From Croceicoccus pelagius (GTDB lineage Bacteria; Pseudomonadota; Alphaproteobacteria; Sphingomonadales; Sphingomonadaceae), in contig NZ_LYWY01000040.1 of NCBI RefSeq assembly GCF_001661915.1, forward strand, positions 124,001 to 188,000: DNA of 64,000 nt, given 5' to 3'. Positions 20,630-30,624 of the stretch are shown piece after piece. The position numbers and the translations under genes are program-made. Positions within the stretch are counted from its first letter, which is position 1, and each line of letters opens with the position of its first letter. A model generated the notes under the pieces. It searched no databases. It was not told where the DNA came from and saw only the letters and a program-made list of their open reading frames with translations.

Positions 20630-21903
20630 GCGATAACGAATCCGAAGTCCGCCAGTTCATCGTGGGTCGCGACGACGACGGCGTGCGCCTCGACCGCTGG
20701 TTCAAGCGGCACCTGCCGCAAATCGGCTTTGCCACGATCAGCCGCTGGGCCCGTACCGGCCAGATTCGCGTCGACGGCAAGCGCGCCAAGCCCGAGGACC
20801 GGCTGGAACCGGGCCAGCAGATCCGCGTCCCGCCCGGCGGCGCGACGCCGCAGAACGCACCGCGCCAGCGCGTGCCGCTGACCGAGGAGGAGCTGGAACA
20901 GGCCGATGCCATGCTGCTCCACCGCGACCGTGCGGCGATCGTGCTCAACAAGCCTCCGGGTCTTGCGACACAGGGTGGCACCGGCACGAACGTCCATGTC
21001 GACCGCCTGCTCGACGCCTACGTCAATTCCGAACGCGACCCGCGCCCACGCCTCGTCCACCGGCTGGACAAGGACACCTCCGGCGTCCTGCTGACGGCGG
21101 CGACGCCGGGCAGCGCCGCGTTCTTCTCCAAGCGGTTCTCGGGCCGTTCGGCGAAGAAGATCTACTGGGCGCTGGTCGTCGGCGTTCCCGACATCGCGGC
21201 GGGCACGATCGACCTGCCGCTGGCGAAACAGCCGGGGACGGGCGGCGAGAAGATGATGCCGGACGACGAAGGGCAGCCCGCGAAGACCCGCTACCGTGTG
21301 GTCGACCGTGCAGGGAACCGGGCCGCATGGGTCGAACTGGAACCACTGACGGGCCGCACGCACCAGCTGCGCGTCCACCTTGCCGCGATCGGACACCCCA
21401 TCGTGGGCGACGGCAAGTACGGCGGTCAGACAGCGTTCCTGACCGGTTCGATCAGTCGCAAGATGCACCTGCACGCGCGCCGCCTGATCATCGACCACCC
21501 CGATGGCGTGCCGCTGGACGTGACCGCGTCGCTGCCCGAACACTTCGCGGCAAGCATGGAGCAACTCGGCTTCGACGAGGGGATGAGCGATGCCGAGCCG
21601 GAAACCGGCCTGCCGCCGTTGACGCGCGAGGACAAGAAGCAGGCCGCCAAGCGCCATGCCAAGGACGTGCGCAAGGCCCGCCGTGGCGAGCGCCGGACCC
21701 GAACGACCTCTGCCCCGCGCAGCAAGAGTGGGGGAAAGTCGGCTGGCGGCAAGCCGGGCGGTGCAAAATCGGGTAAGGCAGGGGCCAAGGGCGGACAGCG
21801 CGGCAAACCGCGTGGCGCCGGACCAGCCGGCAAGGCGCCCGCGAAAAGGGGGCCTGCGAAAAACGGGCCTGCCAGCAAGGGACCGGGGAAAGGGCGTAAG
21901 TGA
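20626..21903 (+). CDS. RluC/RluD-family pseudouridine synthase with basic tail (425 aa)
   Basis: The enzyme isomerises uridines in 23S rRNA. It begins with an S4-type RNA-binding domain (LDRWFKRHLPQIGFATISRW...RTGQIRVDGKRAKPEDRL). The catalytic HRLDKDTSGVLL motif (catalytic Asp) follows, and then LEPLTGRTHQLRVHLAAIGHPIVGDGKYG. After about residue 320 comes a roughly 100-residue Lys/Arg/Gly/Ala tail not needed for catalysis, with PAKRGPAKNGPASKGPGKGRK at the end. The ATG at 20626 overlaps the crcB stop (ATGA), which decides the start over a longer frame. By position and pattern it is closest to RluC, but the exact uridine targets are not determinable here. Confidence 0.92.
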   Translation: MSDNESEVRQFIVGRDDDGVRLDRWFKRHLPQIGFATISRWARTGQIRVDGKRAKPEDRLEPGQQIRVPPGGATPQNAPRQRVPLTEEELEQADAMLLHRDRAAIVLNKPPGLATQGGTGTNVHVDRLLDAYVNSERDPRPRLVHRLDKDTSGVLLTAATPGSAAFFSKRFSGRSAKKIYWALVVGVPDIAAGTIDLPLAKQPGTGGEKMMPDDEGQPAKTRYRVVDRAGNRAAWVELEPLTGRTHQLRVHLAAIGHPIVGDGKYGGQTAFLTGSISRKMHLHARRLIIDHPDGVPLDVTASLPEHFAASMEQLGFDEGMSDAEPETGLPPLTREDKKQAAKRHAKDVRKARRGERRTRTTSAPRSKSGGKSAGGKPGGAKSGKAGAKGGQRGKPRGAGPAGKAPAKRGPAKNGPASKGPGKGRK

Positions 21904-22556
21904 GGCGACTGGCGATCTTCGACTGTGACGGCACTCTCGTCGACGGGCAGGCCAATGTCTGCGTCGCGATGGAAGAGGCCTTCGAAGCGTCGGGTCGCAC
22001 GCCCCCGCCCCGTCCGCTGATCCGCCGCGCGGTGGGCCTGTCGTTGCCACAGGCGATGGCGATGCTGCTGCCCGAAAGCACGGCGGAAGAGCAGGATGCG
22101 CTGGCTGAGCGCTATCGCCTCGCGTTTCGCAGCCACCGCGAGGCGGGCAAGGTCTACGAACCTCTGTTCGAGGGGATGGAAGAGCTGCTGCGCCACTTGC
22201 ACGCAGCAGGCTGGACGCTGGCGGTGGCCACCGGCAAGTCGGACCGGGGGCTAGCTCACTGCCTTGCCGAACACGGCATCACCGAACTTTTCGCCAGTCT
22301 GCAGACCGCGGATCGGCATCCGTCGAAACCACACCCCTCGATGATCGAGCAGGTGCTGTTCGAAACCGACCATACGGCCGATCAGGCGGTGATGATCGGC
22401 GACACCACGTTCGACATGGTCATGGCCGAGGCGGCGAAAGTCCGCCCCATCGGCGTTGACTGGGGCTATCACGGCGCGGACGAACTGGTTGCCAGCGGCG
22501 CGATCGGCGTTGCCTGCGACATCGACGAACTGCGCCGGATGCTGGAAGCCGAATGA
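21900..22556 (+). CDS. HAD-family hydrolase, phosphoglycolate-phosphatase-like (218 aa)
   Basis: A haloacid-dehalogenase superfamily phosphatase. Motif I is IFDCDGTLVDG at the N-terminus, motif II is the VATGKS region, motif III is the Lys in HPSKPHPSM, and motif IV is VMIGDTTFDM. An alpha-helical cap (residues about 18-85) makes it subfamily IA, like Gph. The substrate is unproven. The start is GTG at 21900, overlapping the previous stop as GTGA. In the crcB operon it sits between rRNA modification and ATP synthase assembly genes, which gives no clear functional hint. Confidence 0.88.
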   Translation: MRRLAIFDCDGTLVDGQANVCVAMEEAFEASGRTPPPRPLIRRAVGLSLPQAMAMLLPESTAEEQDALAERYRLAFRSHREAGKVYEPLFEGMEELLRHLHAAGWTLAVATGKSDRGLAHCLAEHGITELFASLQTADRHPSKPHPSMIEQVLFETDHTADQAVMIGDTTFDMVMAEAAKVRPIGVDWGYHGADELVASGAIGVACDIDELRRMLEAE

Positions 22557-22777
22557 GCAAGACACGTGATCCTGCCGCCGCCAAGTGGGCCGCGATACAG
22601 GCGATCCGCGTTTCCGGCATCGTGATCTTCATCTACGGCGTGGCCGCGGCCGGCGGGAAAGCGCCGTGGTTCAGCGGCGCGCCGACCGAATGGGCCTGGG
22701 CCCTTGCCCTCGTCGGGGCAGCCGATGCCTTCCTGATGCCCCTCCTCCTCGCCCGCCTGTGGAGCAGCGACAGATAA
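22553..22777 (+). CDS. Small two-helix membrane protein of unknown function (74 aa)
   Basis: I do not recognise a named family. It has two hydrophobic segments (GIVIFIYGVAAAG, about 22-34, and WALALVGAADAFLMPLLLARLW, about 48-70) with a short Pro/Trp loop between. ATG overlaps the preceding TGA and its TAA overlaps the next ATG (TAATG), so it is translated within the operon. Position next to the ATP12 gene is seen in sphingomonads, which suggests an inner-membrane accessory role, but that is inference. Confidence 0.78.
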   Translation: MSKTRDPAAAKWAAIQAIRVSGIVIFIYGVAAAGGKAPWFSGAPTEWAWALALVGAADAFLMPLLLARLWSSDR

Positions 22778-23472
22778 TGAAACGCTTCTACAAGGAAGTG
22801 ACCACCGCCCCGGTTGAGGGTGGCTGGCAGGTCTTTCTCGATGGCCGCGCCATGAAAACGCAGGGCGGCAAGCCGCAGGTCTTGCCTGCCAAGGCGCTGG
22901 CCGAAGTGCTGGCCGCCGAATGGCGCGCTCAGGGCGAGGACCTGGACCCCGCCACTTTCCCGATGCGCGACATGGTCGACTATGGCCTCGACCGCGTCGC
23001 CGAAAACCCGGCCGAGGCGATCGACGCGATCGTCCCTTATGGCGACACCGACACGCTCTGCTACCGCGCCGACGAAGGCGATTCCCTGCGTCAGCGTCAG
23101 GACGAAGCGTGGGAACCCATGCTGGCCGCGGTCGAGGACGAACATGGCGTCACGTTCGCCCGTGCGGGCGGCGTGCTCCATGCCCCGCATCCCGAAGAGA
23201 CGCTGCCGAAACTGCGCGCCCACCTCGAGACGATGGATCCGCTGACGCTGGTCGCGCTGCAGAACATGGCGGCGCTCGCCAGTTCGCTGTGCGTCGCGCT
23301 GGCCGCGCTCAAGCCCGATGCCGACATCGACGACCTGTTCGGTCGCGCCAATCTGGAAGAAGACTGGCAGGCCAAGCAGTGGGGCTGGGACAATGACGCC
23401 CTTGCCCGCCGCGATGCGCGGCTGGCAGGTTTCAGGCTGGCGGCGAAACTCGCGCAGCTGGTGCGCGAATAG
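22777..23472 (+). CDS. ATP12 family F1-ATPase assembly chaperone (231 aa)
   Basis: ATP12 binds the alpha subunit of F1-ATPase and helps form the alpha/beta ring. The protein starts MKRFYKEVTTAPVEGGWQVF, the usual ATP12 beginning, with LDGRAMKTQGGKP, MRDMVDYGLDR and DTDTLCYRAD, the last near the conserved centre. The C-terminal helices contain LEEDWQAKQWGWDNDA. Length is normal for bacterial ATP12. It is the last gene of the crcB operon. The next gene is convergent, only four bases away. Confidence 0.93.
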   Translation: MKRFYKEVTTAPVEGGWQVFLDGRAMKTQGGKPQVLPAKALAEVLAAEWRAQGEDLDPATFPMRDMVDYGLDRVAENPAEAIDAIVPYGDTDTLCYRADEGDSLRQRQDEAWEPMLAAVEDEHGVTFARAGGVLHAPHPEETLPKLRAHLETMDPLTLVALQNMAALASSLCVALAALKPDADIDDLFGRANLEEDWQAKQWGWDNDALARRDARLAGFRLAAKLAQLVRE

Positions 23473-23476
23473 AACC

Positions 23477-24067
23477 CTAGCCGGTTACCCAGGCGGCGAC
23501 TTCGCCCGCCACGGCATTGGCGGCATCGTTCAGCGCAGGGGCCACGAACGCCGCCTCTGCCGGAAGCCCGTCCACCCGGTTCACGAACCGGCGCTGGCGC
23601 ACTTTGCCGTCGGGCGAGACCGCGACCGCATCATAGATGATCGACACGGATGAAGAGCGCGCGTCATACCCTGCTTCGATGATACGGCCATAGAGCCGCG
23701 TACGCACGGCTACGCCCGGGTCCTCGCCGCTGATGACAAGGCGGCCGGTGCTGGCGCGGATCGTTTCGGCCAGGAGGTTCTGGAACAGGCGCGCCGGTCG
23801 GTCGACGTATGTCGCGTCCTTGAGGTAGGCGATGCCTGAATCGCTGACCTGAACCGGCACGCGATTGACGTCGAGACGGTCCTCGACCTCGGGCTCGAAC
23901 ACCATGATCGCATCGGTCACTTCGCCGGACGCACCCGTGCCGGCGGGGGCCATGGTGGTGGGGCTGAAGGTGATTAGCTGTTCGGGCACTTCGGTCTTGG
24001 GGCCGATGCTGACGCAGCCTGCCAGCAGCGCGAAAAGCGCCAGCGGGGCCATGATCTTGCGGGTCAT
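23477..24067 (-). CDS. ABC-type transport auxiliary lipoprotein, Mla/Pqi type (196 aa)
   Basis: A lipoprotein signal is clear: MTRKIMAPLALFALLAGC with the lipobox LAGC. The following LITFSPTT...AMVFEPEVEDRLDVNRVPVQ and IRASTGRLVIS are typical of the PqiC/YmbA-like auxiliary lipoproteins that anchor MCE transporters to the outer membrane. The start at 24067 is supported by GGAGA upstream. It is the last gene of the operon mlaE-mlaF-mlaD-lipoprotein, and likely links the MCE protein to the outer leaflet for lipid movement. Confidence 0.88.
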   Translation of the reverse strand: MTRKIMAPLALFALLAGCVSIGPKTEVPEQLITFSPTTMAPAGTGASGEVTDAIMVFEPEVEDRLDVNRVPVQVSDSGIAYLKDATYVDRPARLFQNLLAETIRASTGRLVISGEDPGVAVRTRLYGRIIEAGYDARSSSVSIIYDAVAVSPDGKVRQRRFVNRVDGLPAEAAFVAPALNDAANAVAGEVAAWVTG

Positions 24068-24081
24068 CTGGTGGTCTCCGT

Positions 24082-25020
24082 TCACGGCTCGTAATCGGGC
24101 AAGGCCGGACCGCCGATCAAGCCGCCTGCGCCCTTGTCGTCGATCTGTTCGGTGATGTTGCGAAGCGCGCGCGTGGTGGTGCGCAGATCGCGGATCGCAG
24201 CTTCGGCGGCAGGGATCGTCGATTCCGACAGCTGCTGCGCCGCCGGACGCGCGTCCTTCAGCGTGCCTTCAAGCTCGTTCGCCGCGCGTTCCGCCGCGGT
24301 CAGCGTATCGCGCATCTGGTCGGCCAGCGAAGCGCCCTCGCCGTTGATCAGCTGGTCGGTCGACGCCGCGACCTTCTGGAATTCGGCAAGCGTCATGTTT
24401 GCCTGCCGCAGCGTTGCCTGAAGCTCGGCCATCGTCGCCTCGACCTTGGGGGTCGCGTCGGCAAGGTCGCGCGTCATGCGATTGGTGTTTGCGAGGATAC
24501 CCTCGATCGATTCCTGGTTCTTGTCGGACAGCACCATGGTCAAACGCTCGGTCAGCGTTGCCAGCCGCTCCATCAAAAGCGGCGCATTGGCCAGCAGTTC
24601 GCCCAGCCCGCTTCGCTTGGTCGGGATGACGGGCACGCCTTCAGGCCCGATCTTGGTAAGCAGCGGCGCGTCCTTGTCGGTGCCTTCCAGCTGGATCGTC
24701 GACACGCCGGTGAAACTGCCCTGGATGTAGGCCGTGGTCAGCGTCGTCACGGGCACGTCGGACTCGATGGAAATGCGCACCCGCACGAATTGCGGATCCT
24801 TGGTCCACAGCTCGATCCTCTTCACCTGCCCCACCGGAACGCCGGTAAAGGCCACTTCGGATCCGCGGGCAAGGCCGCTGACCGACTGCTTGAAGAAGAT
24901 GTCGTATTCCGACTGCGAACCTTCGTTGAGGCGCGCGATCCAGATGATGAATGCCGCCAGAATCGCCAGCAGCGCCAGCGTTACCGCACCCACCCAGAGA
25001 TGATTTGCCCGCGTTTCCAT
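24082..25020 (-). CDS. mlaD: MCE-domain lipid transport protein MlaD (312 aa)
   Basis: The N-terminal transmembrane anchor (HLWVGAVTLALLAILAAFIIW) is followed by a single MCE domain (about residues 40-125: FFKQSVSGLARGSEVAFTGV ... VRISIESDVPV, with the QLEGTDKDAP loop). The rest is a long helix with A/E/L/T repeats. It would form a hexameric ring that passes phospholipid between the permease and the outer membrane. It lies 9 bases downstream of mlaF on the same strand. The direction of lipid flow cannot be judged from sequence. Confidence 0.93.
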   Translation of the reverse strand: METRANHLWVGAVTLALLAILAAFIIWIARLNEGSQSEYDIFFKQSVSGLARGSEVAFTGVPVGQVKRIELWTKDPQFVRVRISIESDVPVTTLTTAYIQGSFTGVSTIQLEGTDKDAPLLTKIGPEGVPVIPTKRSGLGELLANAPLLMERLATLTERLTMVLSDKNQESIEGILANTNRMTRDLADATPKVEATMAELQATLRQANMTLAEFQKVAASTDQLINGEGASLADQMRDTLTAAERAANELEGTLKDARPAAQQLSESTIPAAEAAIRDLRTTTRALRNITEQIDDKGAGGLIGGPALPDYEP

Positions 25021-25029
25021 GCGCCCCGT

Positions 25030-25917
25030 CTATGCCCCGCCCTTGCTGTCTTTGTCCATTGTGCCGCTCATCGAACGGGTATGGGTCGCCTCGGCCGCGC
25101 GTCCGCGCGGGCCGTTGAAGTATTCCTGTATCCACGGGTGATCGGTGGCCAGAAGCTCCGGTATCGTACCCACGGCAATCACCTTCTTGTCCGCCAGCAC
25201 GGCCACCCGGTCGCAGATGGCGTGCAGCGTATCGAGATCGTGCGTGATCAGGAAAACGGTAAGTCCCAGCGTCTCGGCAAGTTCCCGCGTAAGGCGATCG
25301 AAGGCCGCCGCGCCGATCGGATCGAGGCCTGCGGTCGGCTCGTCCAGAAACAGGAGTTCGGGGTCGAGCGCCAATGCACGGGCAAGGCCTGCGCGCTTTT
25401 TCATGCCTCCCGAAAGCTCTGACGGATACTTGCTCGTCGCTTCCTCGGGCAGGCCTGACAGGCGCACCTTGTAGCGGGCGATTTCCTGCCGCAGTTCGTT
25501 CGACAGTTCGGGATAGAACTGTTTGAGCGGCACTTCGACGTTTTCCGCCACGGTCAGCGTGGAAAACAGCGCGCCGCCCTGAAACAAGACGCCCCAGCGC
25601 GAACGAATATCGATGTCGCCGTCTTCCTCGGCATCGGTGATCGACTGGCCGAGCACCTCGATGCTGCCCTCGGACGGGACTTGAAGACCGATGATCGAGC
25701 GCATCAGGACCGACTTGCCGGTGCCCGAACCGCCGACGACGCCCAGGATCTCGCCGCGCTTTACCTTGAGCGAGAGATTGTCGTGGACCACCTGTTCCCC
25801 GAAGCGGTTGGTGATCCCCTCGACCACGATGGGGTATTCGCCGGTGAATTCGGGAGGAGTCGACTGCGCCTCGCTCTCGGCCTGCTCGATCAGCTCTTCT
25901 GCGCGTTCCGATCCCAT
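25030..25917 (-). CDS. mlaF: ABC transporter ATP-binding protein MlaF (295 aa)
   Basis: ATPase of the Mla-type lipid transporter. Walker A is GGSGTGKS, the signature is LSGGMKKRAGLARALAL, Walker B is LLFLDEPTAGLDP, and the switch His follows in FLITHDLDTL. An N-terminal acidic extension (SERAEELIEQAESEAQSTPP) precedes the fold, and a short GRAAEATHTRSMSGT tail follows. I chose the ATG at 25917 because it shares one base with the mlaE stop (TGATG). The earlier in-frame start would lie inside mlaE. Confidence 0.95.
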   Translation of the reverse strand: MGSERAEELIEQAESEAQSTPPEFTGEYPIVVEGITNRFGEQVVHDNLSLKVKRGEILGVVGGSGTGKSVLMRSIIGLQVPSEGSIEVLGQSITDAEEDGDIDIRSRWGVLFQGGALFSTLTVAENVEVPLKQFYPELSNELRQEIARYKVRLSGLPEEATSKYPSELSGGMKKRAGLARALALDPELLFLDEPTAGLDPIGAAAFDRLTRELAETLGLTVFLITHDLDTLHAICDRVAVLADKKVIAVGTIPELLATDHPWIQEYFNGPRGRAAEATHTRSMSGTMDKDSKGGA

Positions 25918-27023
25918 CAGGCCCACCCGATTTCGGTGAAGAACACGGCGAAGAAGGCGTCGAGCACGATGACCATGAAGATCGCCTGCACCACGGCCAG
26001 CGTCGTGCGAAGCCCCACTTCCTCGGCATTGCCGGATACCTGCATCCCCTGATAACACCCGCTCATCGCGACGATCAGGCCAAACACTGGCGCCTTGACG
26101 AGACCCACGTAAAGGTCGGTCATCGGAACGACTTCACGGATGCGCGACAGGAACGTCCAGAACGGAATGTCGAGCGCGAAATTGGCGATGAAGGCGCCGC
26201 CCACGATGGCGATGACGGCCGAGTAGAAACCGAGCAGCGGCATCATCAGCACCGCGGCCAGCACGCGCGGAACGACCAGCCGTTCCATGGGCGACACGCC
26301 GATGGTGCGCATCGCATCGACCTCTTCGGTCAGCTTCATCGTGCCGATCTGCGCGGCAAAGGCGCTGCCCGAACGGCCCGCGACCATGATCGCCGTCATC
26401 AGCACGCCCAGTTCGCGCATCGTCAGGCGGCCCGTCAGGTTGATCGTGTAGATCTCGGCCCCGAACTGCTGCAACTGCACCGCGCCCTGCTGCGCGACGA
26501 CGATGCCGATGAGGAAGCTCATCAACCCGATAATGCCAAGCGAAGACACGCCGACAAGTTCGATCTGGCGGATCACCGCCAGCATCGGGAAACGGCGGGG
26601 ATGACGGACCAGCGCGCCGAAGGCGGCGATGGTAAGCCCGAGAAATCCGACCATGTCCTTCATGCCGACCAGCATCCCGCTGACCTTGATGCCCACGGCC
26701 TCGGGCACGCGTTCGAGCAGGCGGGAACGGGGCGGCGTGATCGCGGCGGTGTTCTCCGCAGCCTTCACCGCCTCGATCAGGCGGGTCGCCTTGTCGCTGG
26801 CGCCACGAACCTCGGCATCCATTCGCATGGCAGAGCGCCAGACGGTCCACGCGCCGACGGTGTCGATCGCCGTGATCCCGGCAATGTCGATCGCGGCAAT
26901 GTCGTCAAGTTCGCGAAGGCGCGTGTCCAGCGGGGCGATACCGGCCACGGTAAGCGGCCCGCTGACCCGCAGAACGGGGCCACCTTCCCCCTCAACCAGT
27001 TCAAAATCCGCCCATTCGCGCAT
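25917..27023 (-). CDS. mlaE: MlaE permease fused to N-terminal STAS (MlaB-like) domain (368 aa)
   Basis: Residues about 1-95 are a STAS domain ([20 protein letters not shown] ... [19 protein letters not shown]), corresponding to the free MlaB protein of enterobacteria. Residues about 120-368 are the MlaE permease with [43 protein letters not shown] and a hydrophobic C-terminus. The product is the inner-membrane half of a retrograde or anterograde phospholipid transporter. The ATG at 27023 is preferred over 27035, since GAGG lies 7 bases before it. It starts the mla operon, and no separate mlaC is seen. Confidence 0.93.
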   Translation of the reverse strand: MREWADFELVEGEGGPVLRVSGPLTVAGIAPLDTRLRELDDIAAIDIAGITAIDTVGAWTVWRSAMRMDAEVRGASDKATRLIEAVKAAENTAAITPPRSRLLERVPEAVGIKVSGMLVGMKDMVGFLGLTIAAFGALVRHPRRFPMLAVIRQIELVGVSSLGIIGLMSFLIGIVVAQQGAVQLQQFGAEIYTINLTGRLTMRELGVLMTAIMVAGRSGSAFAAQIGTMKLTEEVDAMRTIGVSPMERLVVPRVLAAVLMMPLLGFYSAVIAIVGGAFIANFALDIPFWTFLSRIREVVPMTDLYVGLVKAPVFGLIVAMSGCYQGMQVSGNAEEVGLRTTLAVVQAIFMVIVLDAFFAVFFTEIGWA

Positions 27024-27147
27024 GACAGGCCTCATGGGCGAAAAAGGCCCGCCCTACAAGCGCCTGTGCATGACCCTGTCCCGAGTGAGGGCAATTGCGG
27101 CGCGCAGCCTCTTGCCCATCACCTGTGGCGCTGGCAAAGGCCGAGCC

Positions 27148-29883
27148 ATGAGCGAGACCAGCAATACGAATGCCGAAACCGGCAGCGATACGCAGATGGC
27201 CAAGACCTTCGACCCGGCCGGGATCGAGGCAAAGTGGTACGCCCATTGGGAAAGCGAAGGGCTGTTCCGCCCCGAACGTCCCGATGCAGCCCCCTTCACG
27301 ATCGTGAACCCGCCGCCGAACGTCACCGGCAGCCTCCACATCGGCCACGCGCTGGACAACACGCTTCAGGACATCGTGATCCGTTATGAACGCATGCGCG
27401 GCAAGGACGCGCTGTGGGTCGTGGGGACCGACCATGCGGGCATCGCGACGCAGATGGTGGTGGAGCGCAACCTGAACTCGCAAGGGATCAAGCGCACCGA
27501 CATGACGCGTGAGCAGTTCCTTGACCATGTCTGGGAATGGAAGGGCCAGTCGGGCGGTACGATCACGCGCCAGCTGCGACGTCTGGGCTGTTCGATGGAC
27601 TGGAGCCGCGAACAGTTCACGATGGACCCGCACTTCACGAAGGCCGTGCTCAAGGTCTTCGTCGACCTCTACAACAAGGGCCTGATCTACCGCGACAAGC
27701 GGCTGGTGAACTGGGACCCTGCGCTCAAGACCGCGATCTCCGACCTCGAGGTCGAAACCCGCGAGGTCCAGGGCGGCTTCTGGCACTTCAAGTACCCGCT
27801 GGCCGATGGCGTGCGCCTAGATAACGGTCAGGACTACATCGAGGTCGCCACGACGCGTCCCGAGACGATGCTGGCCGACATGGCCGTGGCGGTTCACCCT
27901 GACGACGATCGCTACAAGTCGGTCATCGGCAAGGACATCCTCCAGCCGATCACGGGCCGCCGTTTCAAGGTCGTCGCCGACGAACACGCCGATCCCGAAC
28001 TGGGTTCGGGCGCGGTGAAGATCACGCCGGGGCACGACTTCAACGACTTCGACGTGGGCAAGCGCGCCGGCATCGCGCCGGGCGAAATGCTCAACATGCT
28101 CGATGGCGATGCGCGCGTGGTGCAGACAGCAGACGGGCTGATCCCGGAAAACTACCTCGGCCAGGACCGGTTCGAGGCGCGCGACATGGTCGTGGCCGAA
28201 ATGAAGGCGCTGGGCTTCCTAATCCCTCATGTCGTGAAGGACAAAGAGGGCAACGAGACCGAACACGACGCCGAACCGCGCACGATCCAGACGCCCTATG
28301 GCGACCGTGGCGGCGTGGTCATCGAACCGTGGCTGACCGACCAGTGGTACGTCGATGCAGAGACTCTGGCGCAGCCGCCGATGCAGGCGGTGCGCGACGG
28401 GCGTATCGAGATCGTGCCCAAGACCTGGGAGAAGACCTTCTTCAACTGGATGGAAAACATCCAGCCGTGGTGCGTCTCACGCCAGCTGTGGTGGGGCCAC
28501 CAGATTCCGGCGTGGTATGCCGAAGACGGCGAAGTCTTCGTCGCCGAAAGCGAGGAAGAAGCGCAGGCGCTTGCCGGCAACAAGTCGCTGACCCGCGACC
28601 CCGACGTGCTCGACACGTGGTTCTCCTCCGCGCTCTGGCCTTTCGCCACGCTCGGCTGGCCCGACGATACGGCGCTTGTGAAAAAGCACTACCCGAACGA
28701 CCTGCTCGTCTCCGGCTTCGACATACTGTTCTTCTGGGATGCGCGCATGGCGATGCAGGGGATGGAGTTCATGGGCAAGGTTCCGTGGAAAAAGCTCTAT
28801 CTCCACGGCCTCGTCCGCGCGGCGGACGGCGCGAAGATGTCGAAGTCCAAGGGCAACGTCGTCGACCCGCTGGGCCTGATCGACCAGTACGGCGCGGATG
28901 CGCTGCGCTTCTTCATGGCCGCCATGGAAAGCCAGGGCCGCGACGTGAAGATGGATGAAAAGCGCGTCGAGGGTTACCGCAACTTCGCCACGAAGCTGTG
29001 GAACGCGGCTCGCTTCTGCCAGTCGAATGGCATCGGCGCGTCGGAAACGCTGGCCGCTCCTGCTGCGAACAGCGCGGTCAACAAGTGGATCGTTGGCGAA
29101 GTCGTCGAAACCGCGGCGGCGCTGGATCAGGCGATGGCCGACCTGCGCTTCGACGCGGCGGCGAACACGATCTACCACTTCGTCTGGGACCAGTTCTGCG
29201 ACTGGTACATCGAACTGGTGAAGGGCAACTTCGACGACGAGACGAAGGCCGTCGCTGGCTGGGTGCTCGACCAGATCCTCGTCATGCTGCACCCGTTCAT
29301 GCCGTTCATCACCGAAGAACTGTGGCACGCGCAGGCCGCCGCTTCGGGCACGCAGCGCCCCTACGAACTGATCGTCGCCAAGTGGCCTGAACCGGACGCC
29401 AGCATCGATGCGGACGCCAAGGCCGAGGTCGAGTGGCTGATCGCGCTGACCTCTGCGTTGCGCACCGCGAAGAACGAACTGGGCCTCGCGCCGGGCGCCA
29501 AGCTTGAGGCTTGGCTGACCAGCACGGCAGGACCGGCCCACGGCATCATCGAGCGCAACTTCCCCGCGATCGACCGCGTGGCGCGGCTTTCCGCCGTCCA
29601 CTTCGGTGAAGCACCGGCAGGGGCCGCGATGCAGGTGAACGTGGGCAATGACATCTTTGTCGTCCCGCTCGAAGGCCTGATCGACGTGGAGGCCGAAAAG
29701 GCCCGCCTCACCAAGGCGCGCGAGACTTCGATGAAGGAGGCCAAGTCGCTCGAAGGTCGCCTTTCGAACCCCAAGTTCGTCGAAAAGGCCAAGCCCGAAG
29801 CGGTCGAAAAGGCCCGCGCCGACCACGCGCATCATGCCGCCGAAGTCGAACGGCTGGGCGCGGCGCTGGCACGGCTGGGTTAA
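27148..29883 (+). CDS. valS: Valyl-tRNA synthetase (911 aa)
   Basis: Class I aminoacyl-tRNA synthetase that charges tRNA(Val). HIGH-type motif [17 protein letters not shown] and KMSKS motif [13 protein letters not shown] are present. The CP1 editing domain ([17 protein letters not shown]) lies between, and the C-terminal coiled-coil ([20 protein letters not shown]) is normal for ValS. Length fits the family. The upstream reading frame extends over 170 codons antisense to mlaE and is not real. I chose the ATG at 27148; the in-frame MAKTFDP start 16 codons later is possible. Confidence 0.97.
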   Translation: MSETSNTNAETGSDTQMAKTFDPAGIEAKWYAHWESEGLFRPERPDAAPFTIVNPPPNVTGSLHIGHALDNTLQDIVIRYERMRGKDALWVVGTDHAGIATQMVVERNLNSQGIKRTDMTREQFLDHVWEWKGQSGGTITRQLRRLGCSMDWSREQFTMDPHFTKAVLKVFVDLYNKGLIYRDKRLVNWDPALKTAISDLEVETREVQGGFWHFKYPLADGVRLDNGQDYIEVATTRPETMLADMAVAVHPDDDRYKSVIGKDILQPITGRRFKVVADEHADPELGSGAVKITPGHDFNDFDVGKRAGIAPGEMLNMLDGDARVVQTADGLIPENYLGQDRFEARDMVVAEMKALGFLIPHVVKDKEGNETEHDAEPRTIQTPYGDRGGVVIEPWLTDQWYVDAETLAQPPMQAVRDGRIEIVPKTWEKTFFNWMENIQPWCVSRQLWWGHQIPAWYAEDGEVFVAESEEEAQALAGNKSLTRDPDVLDTWFSSALWPFATLGWPDDTALVKKHYPNDLLVSGFDILFFWDARMAMQGMEFMGKVPWKKLYLHGLVRAADGAKMSKSKGNVVDPLGLIDQYGADALRFFMAAMESQGRDVKMDEKRVEGYRNFATKLWNAARFCQSNGIGASETLAAPAANSAVNKWIVGEVVETAAALDQAMADLRFDAAANTIYHFVWDQFCDWYIELVKGNFDDETKAVAGWVLDQILVMLHPFMPFITEELWHAQAAASGTQRPYELIVAKWPEPDASIDADAKAEVEWLIALTSALRTAKNELGLAPGAKLEAWLTSTAGPAHGIIERNFPAIDRVARLSAVHFGEAPAGAAMQVNVGNDIFVVPLEGLIDVEAEKARLTKARETSMKEAKSLEGRLSNPKFVEKAKPEAVEKARADHAHHAAEVERLGAALARLG

Positions 29884-29889
29884 AGGCAG

Positions 29890-30624
29890 ATGTCTCTCAC
29901 GCTCGCCACCGACGATACGGGCGGGCCGGAGATTTTCGCCTCGCTGCAAGGCGAAGGGCCGTCGGTCGGGCGGCCCGTCGCTTTCGTGCGGCTGTCGCGG
30001 TGCAACCTTGCCTGCCAGTGGTGCGACACGGCCTATACGTGGCGCTTCGAAGGCGACAATCGCCCGCACCGGGACCGTGTCGCGTTCGAGCGCAAGGCCA
30101 ATCAGGTCACGCTGGACGAGGCCGAAGTGGCGGAACGCATCGCCGCGCTGGGGCAGGACCGGCTTGTCATCACCGGCGGTGAACCGCTGCTTCAGGGTTC
30201 GGCGCTGGCGAAGATGCTGGAATACCTGCCCGACATCCAGGTCGAGATCGAGACCAACGGCACGGTAAAGCCCCCTGCCCGCCTCGACGTGCGGGTGGAC
30301 CAGTACAATGTCAGCCCCAAGCTGGCGCATAGCGGCAACCCTGCGGAACTGGCGCTCATCCCCGAGATGCTGAATTTCTGGGCCGACGACCCGCGCGCTT
30401 TCCTGAAGTTCGTGGTGGCCGAGCCGACCGACCTCGACGAAGTCATGGCGCTGATCGAAAGGCACCGCCACCCCAGGGCCCGCGTCTATGTCATGCCCGA
30501 AGGCACCGACAGCAAGACCCTGCGAGAGCGCGAGAAATGGCTGTCAGCCGCAGCGCTGGAGTGTGGTTTGAGGATGACGGACCGACTCCATATCCACCTT
30601 TATGGCGATACGCGGGGGACTTGA
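29890..30624 (+). CDS. queE: 7-carboxy-7-deazaguanine synthase QueE (244 aa)
   Basis: Radical-SAM enzyme of queuosine (7-deazaguanine) biosynthesis that converts 6-carboxytetrahydropterin to CDG. The cysteine motif C38-N-L-A-C42-Q-W-C45 coordinates the 4Fe-4S cluster. IFASLQGEGPSVGRP at the start and VITGGEPLLQ in the middle are QueE signatures. Length is normal. It follows valS by 6 bases and may be cotranscribed. No other queuosine gene is in the window. Confidence 0.92.
   Translation: MSLTLATDDTGGPEIFASLQGEGPSVGRPVAFVRLSRCNLACQWCDTAYTWRFEGDNRPHRDRVAFERKANQVTLDEAEVAERIAALGQDRLVITGGEPLLQGSALAKMLEYLPDIQVEIETNGTVKPPARLDVRVDQYNVSPKLAHSGNPAELALIPEMLNFWADDPRAFLKFVVAEPTDLDEVMALIERHRHPRARVYVMPEGTDSKTLREREKWLSAAALECGLRMTDRLHIHLYGDTRGT

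Noticed and set aside
28477-30471. 664-codon open frame antisense to valS and queE
   Set aside because: It spans two certain genes on the other strand and has only shadow composition.
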